From the NCBI GenBank assembly GCA_020635535.1, contig JACJZP010000010.1, positions 1-64,000 of the forward strand: 64,000 nt of DNA, read 5' to 3'. A model generated the notes under the pieces. The model was not told where the DNA came from and did no database searches. It was given only the letters and a program-made list of their open reading frames with translations. The first letter of the stretch is position 1; every line of letters starts with the position of its first letter. A program made the translations under genes and the position numbers. Origin of the DNA: Flavobacteriales bacterium (GTDB lineage: Bacteria; Bacteroidota; Bacteroidia; UBA10329). Below are positions 26,277-34,882 of this stretch, piece after piece.

Positions 26277-26869
26277 AAGAACTTGGCGTTGTCCGGCAAA
26301 TCGTGAGTAACGTGTTTTCCAATTCCAATCCGCACCCTGTTCCCAAGTCTGACCCCTGGGTATACTATGGCATTGCAACCTATATACGAGCAAGAACCGA
26401 CATGAACCCCACCAAGCAAGCGACAACCAGGCCCAAGAGACGCATATTCTTCAACCACAGTGTCGTGACCCACAATCGCGCCAGCATTAAGAAACACACC
26501 CTTTTCAAGAACCACATCACTTGCAATAACGCAGGTTGGTTGAATAACCAGGCCATCATGAAAGTCAACAAAATGACTGATGTCCGCTCTGTACGAGATG
26601 GCCTTTCCAGGTCGCCCGCCCAACTGTTCGAACTTTTCAGTCAGACGTTTACGCTGGAGAGGATTGGCAACACAAGATAGAAACTGATTGCCGTGTTTTC
26701 TGAAATGTTCTGGAACCTTGTCAAAGGAATGAATGATACCATACCTTTCCCAGAGCAATGACGCATCTGTATTCACATTGTCGAAAAAGAAAAGGTCATT
26801 ATGTGGCAGGTCGAATTCTAAGATTCCTGCCACTTCTCTTGCCATACCCCCCGTTCCGACAATTAGCAT
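26273..26869 (-). CDS. PglD/NeuD-like sugar O/N-acyltransferase
   Basis: A 198-residue protein of the PglD/NeuD family. The N-terminal Rossmann-like part starts LIVGTGGMAREVAG and the C-terminal part is a left-handed parallel beta-helix of hexapeptide repeats (about 105-190: VIQPTCVIASDVVLEKGVFL, AIVGHDTVVEEYASLG). These enzymes use acetyl-CoA or another acyl-CoA to acylate amino sugars for surface glycans. ATGA-coupled to the TauD-like gene and overlapping the AspH-like gene by 7 bp. Confidence 0.87.
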   Translation of the reverse strand: MLIVGTGGMAREVAGILEFDLPHNDLFFFDNVNTDASLLWERYGIIHSFDKVPEHFRKHGNQFLSCVANPLQRKRLTEKFEQLGGRPGKAISYRADISHFVDFHDGLVIQPTCVIASDVVLEKGVFLNAGAIVGHDTVVEEYASLGPGCRLLGGVHVGSCSYIGCNAIVYPGVRLGNRVRIGIGKHVTHDLPDNAKFL

Positions 26870-27534
26870 CTGTTTACTTTTTTGACAACACGTTGAACAT
26901 ATTCCGTTTGCTTAAGCAAATCCAAAAAGTGCCGAGCCAAAATGTTGAATGGAAACCAGAAGGGTCGGATTACATCAACAATTAAAATTGTCCTTGCAAG
27001 AGTTCCGCTGTTCCACGCATAGTGCTCAAGCGTGTCATCAAAGATATCGGTTTTTCCTTCTAATACTTTTCGGGGAACCCCAGCGGCCACAAGACCAACA
27101 CTCTCTGGCTCGGGAACGGAAACACCCATGATTATTCTTAGCACAAACGGGTTATTGCCTTTATGGGGGGGGATGGTTTTTCCCGCCTGTAAATTCGAAA
27201 ACATTACCAAAGAAACGTGGTCCGAATGTTTTTCCACCATCGTTTTAAGTTCAGGGAAGTGATTGGAGGCAGAAGGATTGAAATGACCGTAACCATAAAT
27301 GAAAAAAGCACGCCATTTCTTGTCTTCATTTAACCAAGCCTGATCCACAGAATAATCATCGATAGGAAGGAGTTCTTTTTTTTGGGAACATTCGAAGGTT
27401 TTCCACCGACTGATTGTTTGCTTTGAGTGGAATTCGAGCTCTCCCATTAGACGTAAAATACGGCTACTCTTGCTTGGGCTCCTTGAGAATGCACCAAAGA
27501 CCGACTTTAGGAACGTTAATTTCCGATGGTTCAT
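26863..27534 (-). CDS. aspartyl/asparaginyl beta-hydroxylase-like oxygenase
   Basis: A 223-residue protein of the Asp_Arg_Hydrox family (AspH-like). The family blocks are present: TIPPHKG (H124), FVLRIIMGVSVP, EGKTDIFDDTLEHYAWN (H171) and RTILIVDVIRPFW (R181). As in AspH, iron is held by two histidines without an acidic ligand. Bacterial members hydroxylate lipids, such as the acyl chains of lipid A or ornithine lipids, as well as Asp/Asn residues. The substrate here is unknown. Cytoplasmic, between the PglD-like and PhyH-like genes. Confidence 0.87.
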   Translation of the reverse strand: MNHRKLTFLKSVFGAFSRSPSKSSRILRLMGELEFHSKQTISRWKTFECSQKKELLPIDDYSVDQAWLNEDKKWRAFFIYGYGHFNPSASNHFPELKTMVEKHSDHVSLVMFSNLQAGKTIPPHKGNNPFVLRIIMGVSVPEPESVGLVAAGVPRKVLEGKTDIFDDTLEHYAWNSGTLARTILIVDVIRPFWFPFNILARHFLDLLKQTEYVQRVVKKVNRC

Positions 27535-27539
27535 TTGAT

Positions 27540-28424
27540 TTAAGTCAAATTCGATGAGAGATTGAACTTTTTTGCGTGGGTTAAATAGTATGGTATCTCT
27601 GCTTGAATCTTTTCCCGTATACCCTCCATTGAAATATCAGGAAGCTCAATGCGCGGTGTGTTTGGGTTGTAAAAGTCCTCTTTAGGGTTTTCCTTAAGAA
27701 AATGCTCTGGGGGAACTTGGAATCCGATTATTCGGTTCATTGCCAAGCTTTTATCGCGATGATAATTGTAGAGTATAGCCCCTTTGTTAACAATAAGGCA
27801 TTCTGAGGCAATTCGGTTAAAAGGTAACCAGTTGAATGATGATCCGTGTATTAGGCTCCTATTGAAAAGGATGACCTCTCCGGCTTTAGATGGGATCGGC
27901 ACCATGAGTTTTCGGAGTTCTTCTTTGAAGGACCCAGTAATTGGGTTCACGCCAAACTGACGAAAATGGTTAGAGTTCATGTGACTTCCCGGGATTGCCC
28001 AAAGACAACCATTGATTCGATTCGAATCTGTAAATGACATCCAAGCATTCAGGGCAAAATCCCTACGTTCGTCAACCAAAGATGAGTCCTGATGCCAAAT
28101 GTCGCCACGTACACCAAAGGGTTTTATGATGTGCGAAACTGGAAAAATGTCGACAAGAGCGGTGCCTAATGCCTTGGTTAAGAATGGCACCATATACTCA
28201 TTCACCAGAGAATTGGACTCCAATTTTGCGGGCAAGGGAGCATTGATAAGGTTGAACAATTCTCCTTTTGGGAGAATGCCGGCCCATTTTCTTATTAATT
28301 GACCAGATCTTTTCTTAAATAATTGAAAATCTGCAGGAGGCAATGAGCCTATTGACGCAAATCCATGGAACTCAAGTCTTGAATTCCGGCTGTCATTTTG
28401 ATTGTCAAAGACGTCTAAGCGCAA
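27540..28424 (-). CDS. phytanoyl-CoA dioxygenase (PhyH)-family protein
   Basis: A 294-residue PhyH-type Fe(II)/2-oxoglutarate oxygenase. The iron site is DIWHQDSS (H111, D113) and LIHGSSFNW (H193), with R204 as a candidate 2-oxoglutarate anchor. The surrounding segments LNAWMSFTDSNRINGCLW and IPGSHM are typical. Members hydroxylate small molecules and natural-product intermediates. Five bases separate it from the AspH-like gene downstream and it overlaps the membrane-protein gene upstream by 20 bp, so the three oxygenases and the acyltransferase form one transcription block. Confidence 0.87.
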   Translation of the reverse strand: MRLDVFDNQNDSRNSRLEFHGFASIGSLPPADFQLFKKRSGQLIRKWAGILPKGELFNLINAPLPAKLESNSLVNEYMVPFLTKALGTALVDIFPVSHIIKPFGVRGDIWHQDSSLVDERRDFALNAWMSFTDSNRINGCLWAIPGSHMNSNHFRQFGVNPITGSFKEELRKLMVPIPSKAGEVILFNRSLIHGSSFNWLPFNRIASECLIVNKGAILYNYHRDKSLAMNRIIGFQVPPEHFLKENPKEDFYNPNTPRIELPDISMEGIREKIQAEIPYYLTHAKKFNLSSNLT

Positions 28425-29496
28425 GATTATGATCGGTATTTGAGAGCGTAATGGCGAAATATACGCTCATGACAATGGTTAATATAGCTTCTAAGTGCCA
28501 ATATATGCGCATCGGCAACAGCCGCAAAACAACATCATGAAACGGAGGAAGCAAAATAGACAATGGTACAACAGCAACCAAGAATAGAAAAGTTAAGAGA
28601 ATAAAGCGAAAATCACGCGGAACCCTAAGCAGATTAATGTTGTGATGGTCTTTCGATTGCACGATTAGACTGTAGGCCAAAATATAGGGAGAAAACACAC
28701 CAATGTTAAGAACCCCAAGTATGAGCAGATGAAAAACCACGGCAGCACCCAACAATGGCCGAATAAATCGTAGGGTAACAAAATTTACTATGAACAGACC
28801 TTGAAATGCAAGAGTGAGATAATCTGCCATCTTTAGTAACCACTTGTTCTGTATGCCCAAAAAGGCGTCAGAAAAGTAATGGTCAATGCCAAAACCAAGG
28901 TTAAATTGAACCGCATAATCATGAATTACCAATATTTCAGGATTACACCATCCGGATAATGATTTAGTGAGAGCGGTGGTCACAAAGCCGATAGAAATTA
29001 AGTATATCAGCCCTTCGCGAATTCGACTCCAAGTTTCCGGTCTATCAGCGCTTAAGAACATAAAAAAGAAACCAGGTAACAAGTGGGTAAGAATGATTGC
29101 ACTTTCAAATTTCACATGGTTCTGAATAAAAACATCACCCATCATCAACAAGCCAAAAACGGCCAAATGCACCAGCTTCAACCATGGGAAAAGCAGGCCG
29201 AAGCAAAAAAGCACGATGATTGAATTATCTAAAACGTTGAACCAGCCCAAAAGAGAGTACAATTCCCCGTGTATCTGTGAGAAATGGCGGTAAAGCTCTA
29301 GATCGAACGAATAATGACGAAACCCACCAAGCAGAACACCTGACGCGTAGTATAATTGAATGGGAGTATATAAATTTAAAGAACGGACTGTCACTGCTCG
29401 TAGGATGATCGGCTTTTCAGAAGAACTTATATCGAATCGGCAGGTCCATATCTTGATTCGGCCAGCACCCTTACGGAAGGCAGCATTGCATGGCAA
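28405..29496 (-). CDS. polytopic membrane protein, HTTM/gamma-carboxylase-like by topology
   Basis: Up to 363 residues with about eight hydrophobic helices, connected by short loops containing WFNVLDNS, FIQNHVKFES and NKWLLKMADYLTLAFQ. The layout recalls HTTM-domain (vitamin K-dependent carboxylase-like) membrane proteins, but I cannot point to a decisive catalytic residue, so the family is tentative. The first 40 residues overlap the preceding small gene and lack a membrane helix; the true start may be later. In the middle of the oxygenase cluster it may act on a lipid-linked intermediate. Alternative: a membrane O-acyltransferase or polymerase of an unknown type. Confidence 0.55.
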   Translation of the reverse strand: MPCNAAFRKGAGRIKIWTCRFDISSSEKPIILRAVTVRSLNLYTPIQLYYASGVLLGGFRHYSFDLELYRHFSQIHGELYSLLGWFNVLDNSIIVLFCFGLLFPWLKLVHLAVFGLLMMGDVFIQNHVKFESAIILTHLLPGFFFMFLSADRPETWSRIREGLIYLISIGFVTTALTKSLSGWCNPEILVIHDYAVQFNLGFGIDHYFSDAFLGIQNKWLLKMADYLTLAFQGLFIVNFVTLRFIRPLLGAAVVFHLLILGVLNIGVFSPYILAYSLIVQSKDHHNINLLRVPRDFRFILLTFLFLVAVVPLSILLPPFHDVVLRLLPMRIYWHLEAILTIVMSVYFAITLSNTDHNLALRRL

Positions 29497-29756
29497 TAAG
29501 CCTCTGACGTAAGATACATTTGAATCAAATAGAGGTTTCTTTTGTCGTGAGGCCAGATAATGGAATCTAAAGGAACAACAAAGACCGAATCGGCAGTGAA
29601 CATTCGAATCTTAGGTACCGTTGCGACCCCCTGACAGTTTATTGGATTAAAGCTTGGAAAACTGATTGACGGATATACACGGACATCAACAATTACCATG
29701 ATTACGTGCAATGCGAGGATTGAGAGAAAAACGAGCCTTAATCGCAGGCGGCACAT
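29427..29756 (-). CDS. small membrane-anchored protein of unknown function
   Basis: 109 residues. An N-terminal hydrophobic segment (about 7-25, LVFLSILALHVIMVIVDV) probably anchors the protein, followed by a soluble part with VYPSISFPSF, SIIWPHDKRNLYLIQMYL and a C-terminal ESRYG. The 3' end overlaps the polytopic membrane gene by 70 bp in another frame, which suggests either tight coupling or a misread boundary. I do not recognise the family; its position suggests an accessory subunit of the downstream membrane protein. Confidence 0.5.
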   Translation of the reverse strand: MCRLRLRLVFLSILALHVIMVIVDVRVYPSISFPSFNPINCQGVATVPKIRMFTADSVFVVPLDSIIWPHDKRNLYLIQMYLTSEAYCHAMLPSVRVLAESRYGPADSI

Positions 29757-29810
29757 TTTAAATGTTTTTGAGGCCGATAGTGTTAAACGGCCATGTAAGA
29801 AACTAAGATA

Positions 29811-29909
29811 ATGCGGAAATATTTTGAAAAGCTACCCAAAGAACATTGGCAGGGACCAACCATTAACGGAGAGGAAGTATATCAGTCTTTATCGCATGAT
29901 GAATTTTAA
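29811..29909 (+). CDS. possible 32-residue small reading frame, opposite strand
   Basis: In the 153-bp gap between two minus-strand genes, the plus strand has an ATG (29811) with 31 further codons to TAA (29907-29909), giving a hydrophilic peptide starting MRKYFEKLPKEHW. No ribosome binding site or promoter stands out and it faces the flanking genes. It may be a remnant of a lost plus-strand gene or chance. Confidence 0.2.
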   Translation: MRKYFEKLPKEHWQGPTINGEEVYQSLSHDEF

Positions 29910-31577
29910 CTATCCAAGGGAATCAAGGTACATCATGAACGCTTCGTAGTCTACGAGTTTGTTCAACTGATCGGCCGGAAAGTGATCCAATGGTAATTCG
30001 GATAGGCTTTTATAAGTGCTCTTTACTTGTTCAGAGCCTAATATAATTTGAGATGCGTGCTGATATTGGAGTTTTCTATAGGGAAATGAGTTGATTCCTT
30101 CAGTGTATTGGACAATGCAATTTTCAGGGTAAGAAGACAGGGTAGAATTGGAAGGGATTGAGGTTAGGTTAGGATGATGGTTTAAGTATAACGTGTTGTA
30201 AAGTGGCTGTTTGGGGTTGAAAAGAATTTCGGTAGGGACTTCAAGGATGAGACGCATAAACTCTGGGCTTAGAAATGGAGTAAAAACCCTGAGTAACTGC
30301 ATGTATGGACGATCCCAAAGCCCCCTGGTTCCTGAGTATGCATGAGTAAAAAAACTGTTCGTCATCAAGATCATTCTGGACAACATCGAAGAGTTCGATT
30401 CTCGGTAGCGGCTTAGAAAACTATTCAGGTCATCGAAGGGACTGAGGCCGTCTGAGGCAGAGTCCCCAAGACCCCTAAGCACAGATGACCCGCAAACGTT
30501 TTGACTGATGTTCTCACCACGAAGGAAGGCTTCCACTGTAGAGCCAAAAACGGAACCGAATTTTCCTTGGATGAACTCCCCATACATGCCCGAAAGAGCA
30601 GGAATTCCTCGGTTGGCGCGCGACCTTTCAAAATATTGCCACGAGAAGGGAGTGTCAAACTCAACGAATGGTTCGGTATATAAACGACCACCCAATTTGT
30701 CTGAAACCATCTGCGCAATGCGCACGTCCTCATCCAAATAGAGGGGTAATCCAACGGTGGAAAAAGTTAAAAAGCGGGGCTTATTTTCGTCTGAAGAAGA
30801 TAAAACCCCAGCAATTAATCGTGAGTCTAATCCTCCGGTAAGGGTTGAGTAAAAATCGGTGTAACGGCCAGTGAATTTTGAAACAGAGGCTCTGATGGAT
30901 TCGTTTATTTGAAAAGCTAAACAGTCCAGGTCTTTCTGGTCATCGGAATCCTTTTCAAACAATCCCCACCGACTGTAGCCGTGCAATGAGCCATGAACCT
31001 CGATCGCAGTGCCAGGCTCAAGAGATTTTATGTTTTCATAGAACGTTCTGTCGCCCAAGACAAAACCCAATTCGAAAAACTGACTTTTCGCTTGCAGGTC
31101 AATGGAATTTGAACCTTTGTTAAGCACGACCAAGGGTTCAAACTCAGTTGAAGCCGCAAATACATGTTCATTTTCAAAATAGAATAACGGCCAGCACCCG
31201 AATCTGTCATTTGAAAGAACAAGCGATTCAGTCGTCTTGTTGTAAGCAATCAATGAACCAATTTCGCCCCCCGGAAGGATTTGCCGCTCCCTAAGTGTTT
31301 TCAGTGGGTTCTCAGCATACGAATTTAATGACCCATTGGAAACTCTATTGCCTAAGCGGTAACCTGAAACAGCCAAAAAATGGTGCTTGTCATCGAAGTC
31401 TGGCCTAAAAGAAGTTGATGAGTCCCAGCGATGCGCAAACCAAACACGAAGGGGACCATGTGACCAGAACTCAATGTTAAGCGTTCGGTTTAGGGAGAGC
31501 ACCTTTAAGGGGAGCTCGGTTTGGCACAGGGACTCGGCCTGTGGATGTTTAGCGTATAATAAGAAGAAAGAAACCAA
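29910..31577 (-). CDS. asparagine synthetase-domain protein without the N-terminal Cys nucleophile
   Basis: A 555-residue AsnB-like protein. The C-terminal ATP-pyrophosphatase domain has the PP-loop STLTGGLDSRL (246-253). The N-terminal glutaminase-like domain keeps the fold (SNDRFGCWPLFYF, ASTEFEPL) but starts MVSFFL, so the catalytic Cys2 is missing and it cannot hydrolyse glutamine in the normal way. This is the state found in beta-lactam synthetases and lasso cyclases, which form amides by adenylation without glutaminase. The LTGGLDSR variant is common in surface-glycan loci. Likely an ATP-dependent amide ligase. It follows wzt. Confidence 0.82.
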   Translation of the reverse strand: MVSFFLLYAKHPQAESLCQTELPLKVLSLNRTLNIEFWSHGPLRVWFAHRWDSSTSFRPDFDDKHHFLAVSGYRLGNRVSNGSLNSYAENPLKTLRERQILPGGEIGSLIAYNKTTESLVLSNDRFGCWPLFYFENEHVFAASTEFEPLVVLNKGSNSIDLQAKSQFFELGFVLGDRTFYENIKSLEPGTAIEVHGSLHGYSRWGLFEKDSDDQKDLDCLAFQINESIRASVSKFTGRYTDFYSTLTGGLDSRLIAGVLSSSDENKPRFLTFSTVGLPLYLDEDVRIAQMVSDKLGGRLYTEPFVEFDTPFSWQYFERSRANRGIPALSGMYGEFIQGKFGSVFGSTVEAFLRGENISQNVCGSSVLRGLGDSASDGLSPFDDLNSFLSRYRESNSSMLSRMILMTNSFFTHAYSGTRGLWDRPYMQLLRVFTPFLSPEFMRLILEVPTEILFNPKQPLYNTLYLNHHPNLTSIPSNSTLSSYPENCIVQYTEGINSFPYRKLQYQHASQIILGSEQVKSTYKSLSELPLDHFPADQLNKLVDYEAFMMYLDSLG

Positions 31578-31580
31578 ATT

Positions 31581-32918
31581 TCAGTGGTTGACGGTCCAAG
31601 TAATTGCAGGCCTCATTGGGCCAATGAAATATTTATCTATCGCAGATTCGCTGTTTACATGTGTTCGAAAATAAATGGGTTCAAGATTGTCAAAATAGAT
31701 GATTTGGTTAACATCATTAAGAGTGGCAATTATTACTTGGTACAATCCAACATTAAGCGTGTTGGCGGGAACGGTCGCGGTCAGATTGAAGGTTGAACCT
31801 TGTAGTTGCAGTCCAATCGAGGCGGAGTTGAACAAAGGCATGCCGCTGGCATCCATTATTTGAAAGCCAATTGACAGTTGATTAGTGGAGGTATGAACTT
31901 TTCCTTTTAGCTCGATATGCAACTGGTCGGTTATTAAAATATTGTCTTCTGGAGAGGATGGATTGGAAAAAACACTAACCATATTGAGCTCCATTTGCTT
32001 GTTCCGAGGCCGTGTTTCATCAGGGCCCCAGCAAATGATGCGGTTTTGGACGACCGACCGATCTTTTGGTAAAAGACTCATGGCGTCAACCAAATAATTG
32101 TCCATGGTTTTTATTCCAGCACTCTGCGGCTCAGGATGGGTACTTTTATCAATCGAATCCGATTTTTGACTAAAAGCAGAGTTTTCCAAATGGAGAGTGG
32201 TTGCTGTTTGAGGAGGGCCAAGGAAGGACACTGCACCATTATTCAATTTCAATGACAGCCTACAGTAAGACACGATGTCACTCATATTGTGGGACACCAA
32301 GATCAATGACTTCTGACTGGTAAAAAGGCTCCTGAATTTGCGCTGGCATTTATTGCGGAATTCAGCATCTCCTACGGCCAAAACCTCGTCAAACAACAAT
32401 AGGTCAGCATCTAAACTTACTACAATGGAAAATGCCAACCGTAGATACATCCCGGAAGAATATTGCTTTACGGGACGATCTATGAACTCATGTATACCGC
32501 TGAATTCAACAATCTCATCATACTTCTCCTCAATTTCTTTACGGGACATGCCGAGAATCTCGCCATTTAGGAAAACGTTTTCTCTACCGGTAAGATCCGG
32601 GTGAAACCCGGTACCAATGTCCAGAACAGAAAGGACACGGCCATTAATTGTAACCTTACCGGAGGTTGGATATGTGACCCCGCTTAGAATTTTTAAAAGA
32701 GTGCTTTTTCCCGCCCCATTGGGACCGATTATTCCCAAAGACTCCCCCCTCTTCAACTCAAATGAAACATCTCTCAGGGCATCAACGCGGCCTTCATCGC
32801 TATTTGTTTTCTGGAATGAAGAGACAAAAAAATCTTTAGCGCTTTTTTGCAATTGGAGCTTAGAGAAGTAGGTCTTACTGAGGTTCTCAACCTTTAGTAC
32901 AACATCCGAATCAGACAT
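31581..32918 (-). CDS. wzt: O-polysaccharide ABC exporter, ATP-binding protein with C-terminal glycan-recognition domain
   Basis: A 445-residue Wzt-type ATPase from the ATG at 32918 (an upstream extension would lie in the wzm frame). Walker A is GPNGAGKST (65-73), the ABC signature YSSGM (153-157) and Walker B LLLFDEVLAVGD (174-184). After a linker comes a beta-rich C-terminal domain (about 300-445) of the Wzt_C kind, which in several O-antigen systems reads the chain's terminal modification. It pairs with the permease upstream, overlapping it by 8 bp. Energises export of the finished lipid-linked polymer across the inner membrane. Confidence 0.92.
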   Translation of the reverse strand: MSDSDVVLKVENLSKTYFSKLQLQKSAKDFFVSSFQKTNSDEGRVDALRDVSFELKRGESLGIIGPNGAGKSTLLKILSGVTYPTSGKVTINGRVLSVLDIGTGFHPDLTGRENVFLNGEILGMSRKEIEEKYDEIVEFSGIHEFIDRPVKQYSSGMYLRLAFSIVVSLDADLLLFDEVLAVGDAEFRNKCQRKFRSLFTSQKSLILVSHNMSDIVSYCRLSLKLNNGAVSFLGPPQTATTLHLENSAFSQKSDSIDKSTHPEPQSAGIKTMDNYLVDAMSLLPKDRSVVQNRIICWGPDETRPRNKQMELNMVSVFSNPSSPEDNILITDQLHIELKGKVHTSTNQLSIGFQIMDASGMPLFNSASIGLQLQGSTFNLTATVPANTLNVGLYQVIIATLNDVNQIIYFDNLEPIYFRTHVNSESAIDKYFIGPMRPAITWTVNH

Positions 32919-33726
32919 GGTCCACGATTGTTTGTTCCACACTATAAAAATAGCGGTAACCAAGAGCGAACAGGGCCATGACCGGAATAAAACCTGCGAA
33001 ATGATACCAGGCTGGAGCTACCCCTTCGACAAGGCACCACCGCAATCCCGCAATAACCACTGCAACCGGGTTAAGAAACATATACTGCTCAGCACTATCA
33101 GGTAGTATGGTGGTTGGATAGAAGACTGGAGTAATCCAAATACCAAAACTGATCAAATAGGGAATTACATGGTGAAAATCTCGATACTTGATGGTTAGGG
33201 CAGATAGCCACAGGGATATTGACAACCCGGCCAAGGCGTTCAACATTATGAATAAGGGAACAAATGCGATTCTTAAAGATGGTGTGTAACCGTATGCGGC
33301 CATGAGAATAAGCATGAGCCCTAATGTGATTAATACTTCAAGTAGACCAGATAGAACTTGAGACAATGGAAGAACCAACTTTGGAAAATCAATCCTTCGA
33401 ATCAGATCAGGGTTGTTGAGCAAGGACATGCCGCCCGCGTTGATAATATGAGTAAACTGAAACCAGCCGATGATGCCAGGTAGCACAAACAAAGGATAAG
33501 GCACCTTGCCAGAACTCACCCCCAGAATGTAATAGAAGAAAACCGTGTAAATGGCAATGGCAATGAGCGGCTGGAGAACGGACCAAAGGATGCCTAAGGC
33601 TGTTTGCGAGTAACGGATTTTTATATCTCGCTTGGCCAGCACTCTTATTAAAGCGCGGTATTGCCAAACACGTTTAACGTAGTCGAAAAAGCCACTCTGC
33701 TCAGATGTAATGACGGTCTTTTTCAT
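32911..33726 (-). CDS. wzm: O-polysaccharide ABC exporter, permease
   Basis: A 271-residue ABC-2 permease (TagG/Wzm type). The N-terminal amphipathic part has YRALIRVLAKRDIKIRYSQTALGILWSVLQP, the usual cytoplasmic entry motif, followed by six predicted helices and a GLRWCLVEG periplasmic segment. It is the first gene of the minus-strand polysaccharide operon, with 58 bp separating it from the gene upstream. I found no clean TAnnTTTG promoter before it. Confidence 0.93.
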   Translation of the reverse strand: MKKTVITSEQSGFFDYVKRVWQYRALIRVLAKRDIKIRYSQTALGILWSVLQPLIAIAIYTVFFYYILGVSSGKVPYPLFVLPGIIGWFQFTHIINAGGMSLLNNPDLIRRIDFPKLVLPLSQVLSGLLEVLITLGLMLILMAAYGYTPSLRIAFVPLFIMLNALAGLSISLWLSALTIKYRDFHHVIPYLISFGIWITPVFYPTTILPDSAEQYMFLNPVAVVIAGLRWCLVEGVAPAWYHFAGFIPVMALFALGYRYFYSVEQTIVDHV

Positions 33727-33784
33727 TCTCCGCTAATTTAGGGCGAGAACGCGAGCATACACAATGATCAAACATCTCTTTTGC

Positions 33785-34825
33785 TCAGTACAGTTCTTTA
33801 CCTAGCGCTCGCGAAAAAAGCAATGACAATTGCTTCTTCATGTCAATAGACTCAACATCCCGAACAGATTCATAGCGCAATGTACCGTCAGGGTTCTCAA
33901 TTACTCGCATATAAAATGCAAATGAATCTTCTGGGTTCTCCGAAGCGAACTTGGTTCGGCCGAACTTCATGGTGTACAGATTTAAGGTGTCGGGCCCTTG
34001 TTGCGAAACCACATACAGCTGATCGCTGAACCACTTCAAACGCTCAATGCCGTACTCGTTTTCTAGACCATCTAGCAACTCATGATGCTTTTCAAATGCC
34101 ACCCATTCAACATTCTTATTCTCATCGAAAAATGAATAATAGCCAACATGAAATGCATCGTCAGACTCTGCTACTCCATACCACAGGACAATATTAAGCG
34201 GGGTTACACCCGTAAACACCAACTCCATTTTCTGGGGTTCTTTGGCAAGGTCTTGCTCAAACACCTGCGATGCCAAATACTTGTTTATTAATCCAACCAG
34301 AAGGTAGAAAGAACTCAAGCCAATACCAACATAGTTCAGAATTCTACGCTTACTGTTGGTTCTGGACAGCATTGAAACCCCAATGACAGACAGTAGAAAC
34401 GGCAGTGTATAAAACAGATCGACCACAAAAACCGAAGCGATACTGACCCGGTAGTCTGAAAACGGTAGAAAAAGCTGGGTTCCGTATGTGGTAAGCGAAT
34501 CAAGCAGTGGGTGAGTGAATATGGACCAAAAGAATAGCGTTGTCCAACCTTTGAGGTCCGCTTCGGGCTTTTTGCGGTATAGCCATTTAACGAGCCAACC
34601 TAGAATAGGAGCCATTAAAAACGCGAACAGAATTGAATGCGAAAACCCTCGGTGAAGCACAATTTCATCAATGGCATCGCCACCGATCAGTTTGATGTAA
34701 ATCACATCCAGGTCCGGGATGGTTCCTGCAATAGCACCCCAGAGTAAGGCTTTGTTGCCAACCTTGCGCCCAAGCGCTGCTTCGCCAACGGCTGCACCAA
34801 GAACAATTTGGGTTAAACTATCCAC
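33785..34825 (-). CDS. YdjM-family membrane-bound metal-dependent hydrolase
   Basis: A 346-residue protein of the YdjM/PF04307 family. The N-terminus MDSLTQIVLGAAVGEA, GAIAGTIPDLDV and HRGFSHS, then THPLLDSLTTYGTQLF, are the family's conserved His/Asp positions and lie near four or five membrane helices. The C-terminal 150 residues are soluble. Annotated as a hydrolase by homology; substrate unknown. Translation begins with GTG, back to back with the plus-strand gene. It lies just upstream of wzm on the same strand, separated by 58 bp, so it may or may not share the operon. Confidence 0.85.
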   Translation of the reverse strand: MDSLTQIVLGAAVGEAALGRKVGNKALLWGAIAGTIPDLDVIYIKLIGGDAIDEIVLHRGFSHSILFAFLMAPILGWLVKWLYRKKPEADLKGWTTLFFWSIFTHPLLDSLTTYGTQLFLPFSDYRVSIASVFVVDLFYTLPFLLSVIGVSMLSRTNSKRRILNYVGIGLSSFYLLVGLINKYLASQVFEQDLAKEPQKMELVFTGVTPLNIVLWYGVAESDDAFHVGYYSFFDENKNVEWVAFEKHHELLDGLENEYGIERLKWFSDQLYVVSQQGPDTLNLYTMKFGRTKFASENPEDSFAFYMRVIENPDGTLRYESVRDVESIDMKKQLSLLFSRALGKELY

Positions 34826-34882
34826 GTGGTAAAGCTAACATTGGTTATAACCGTTGGTTCATCAATATTTATATTTGGCAAT

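Noticed and set aside
26277..26426. N-terminal extension of the TauD-like protein
   Set aside because: It lies entirely within the acyltransferase gene in another frame; the ATGA overlap at 26273-26276 gives a normal start.
34818..34832. Near-palindrome around CCACGTGG between divergent genes
   Set aside because: It shares only the CACGTG core with parS and fits coding constraints of the two start regions; not enough for an operator call.
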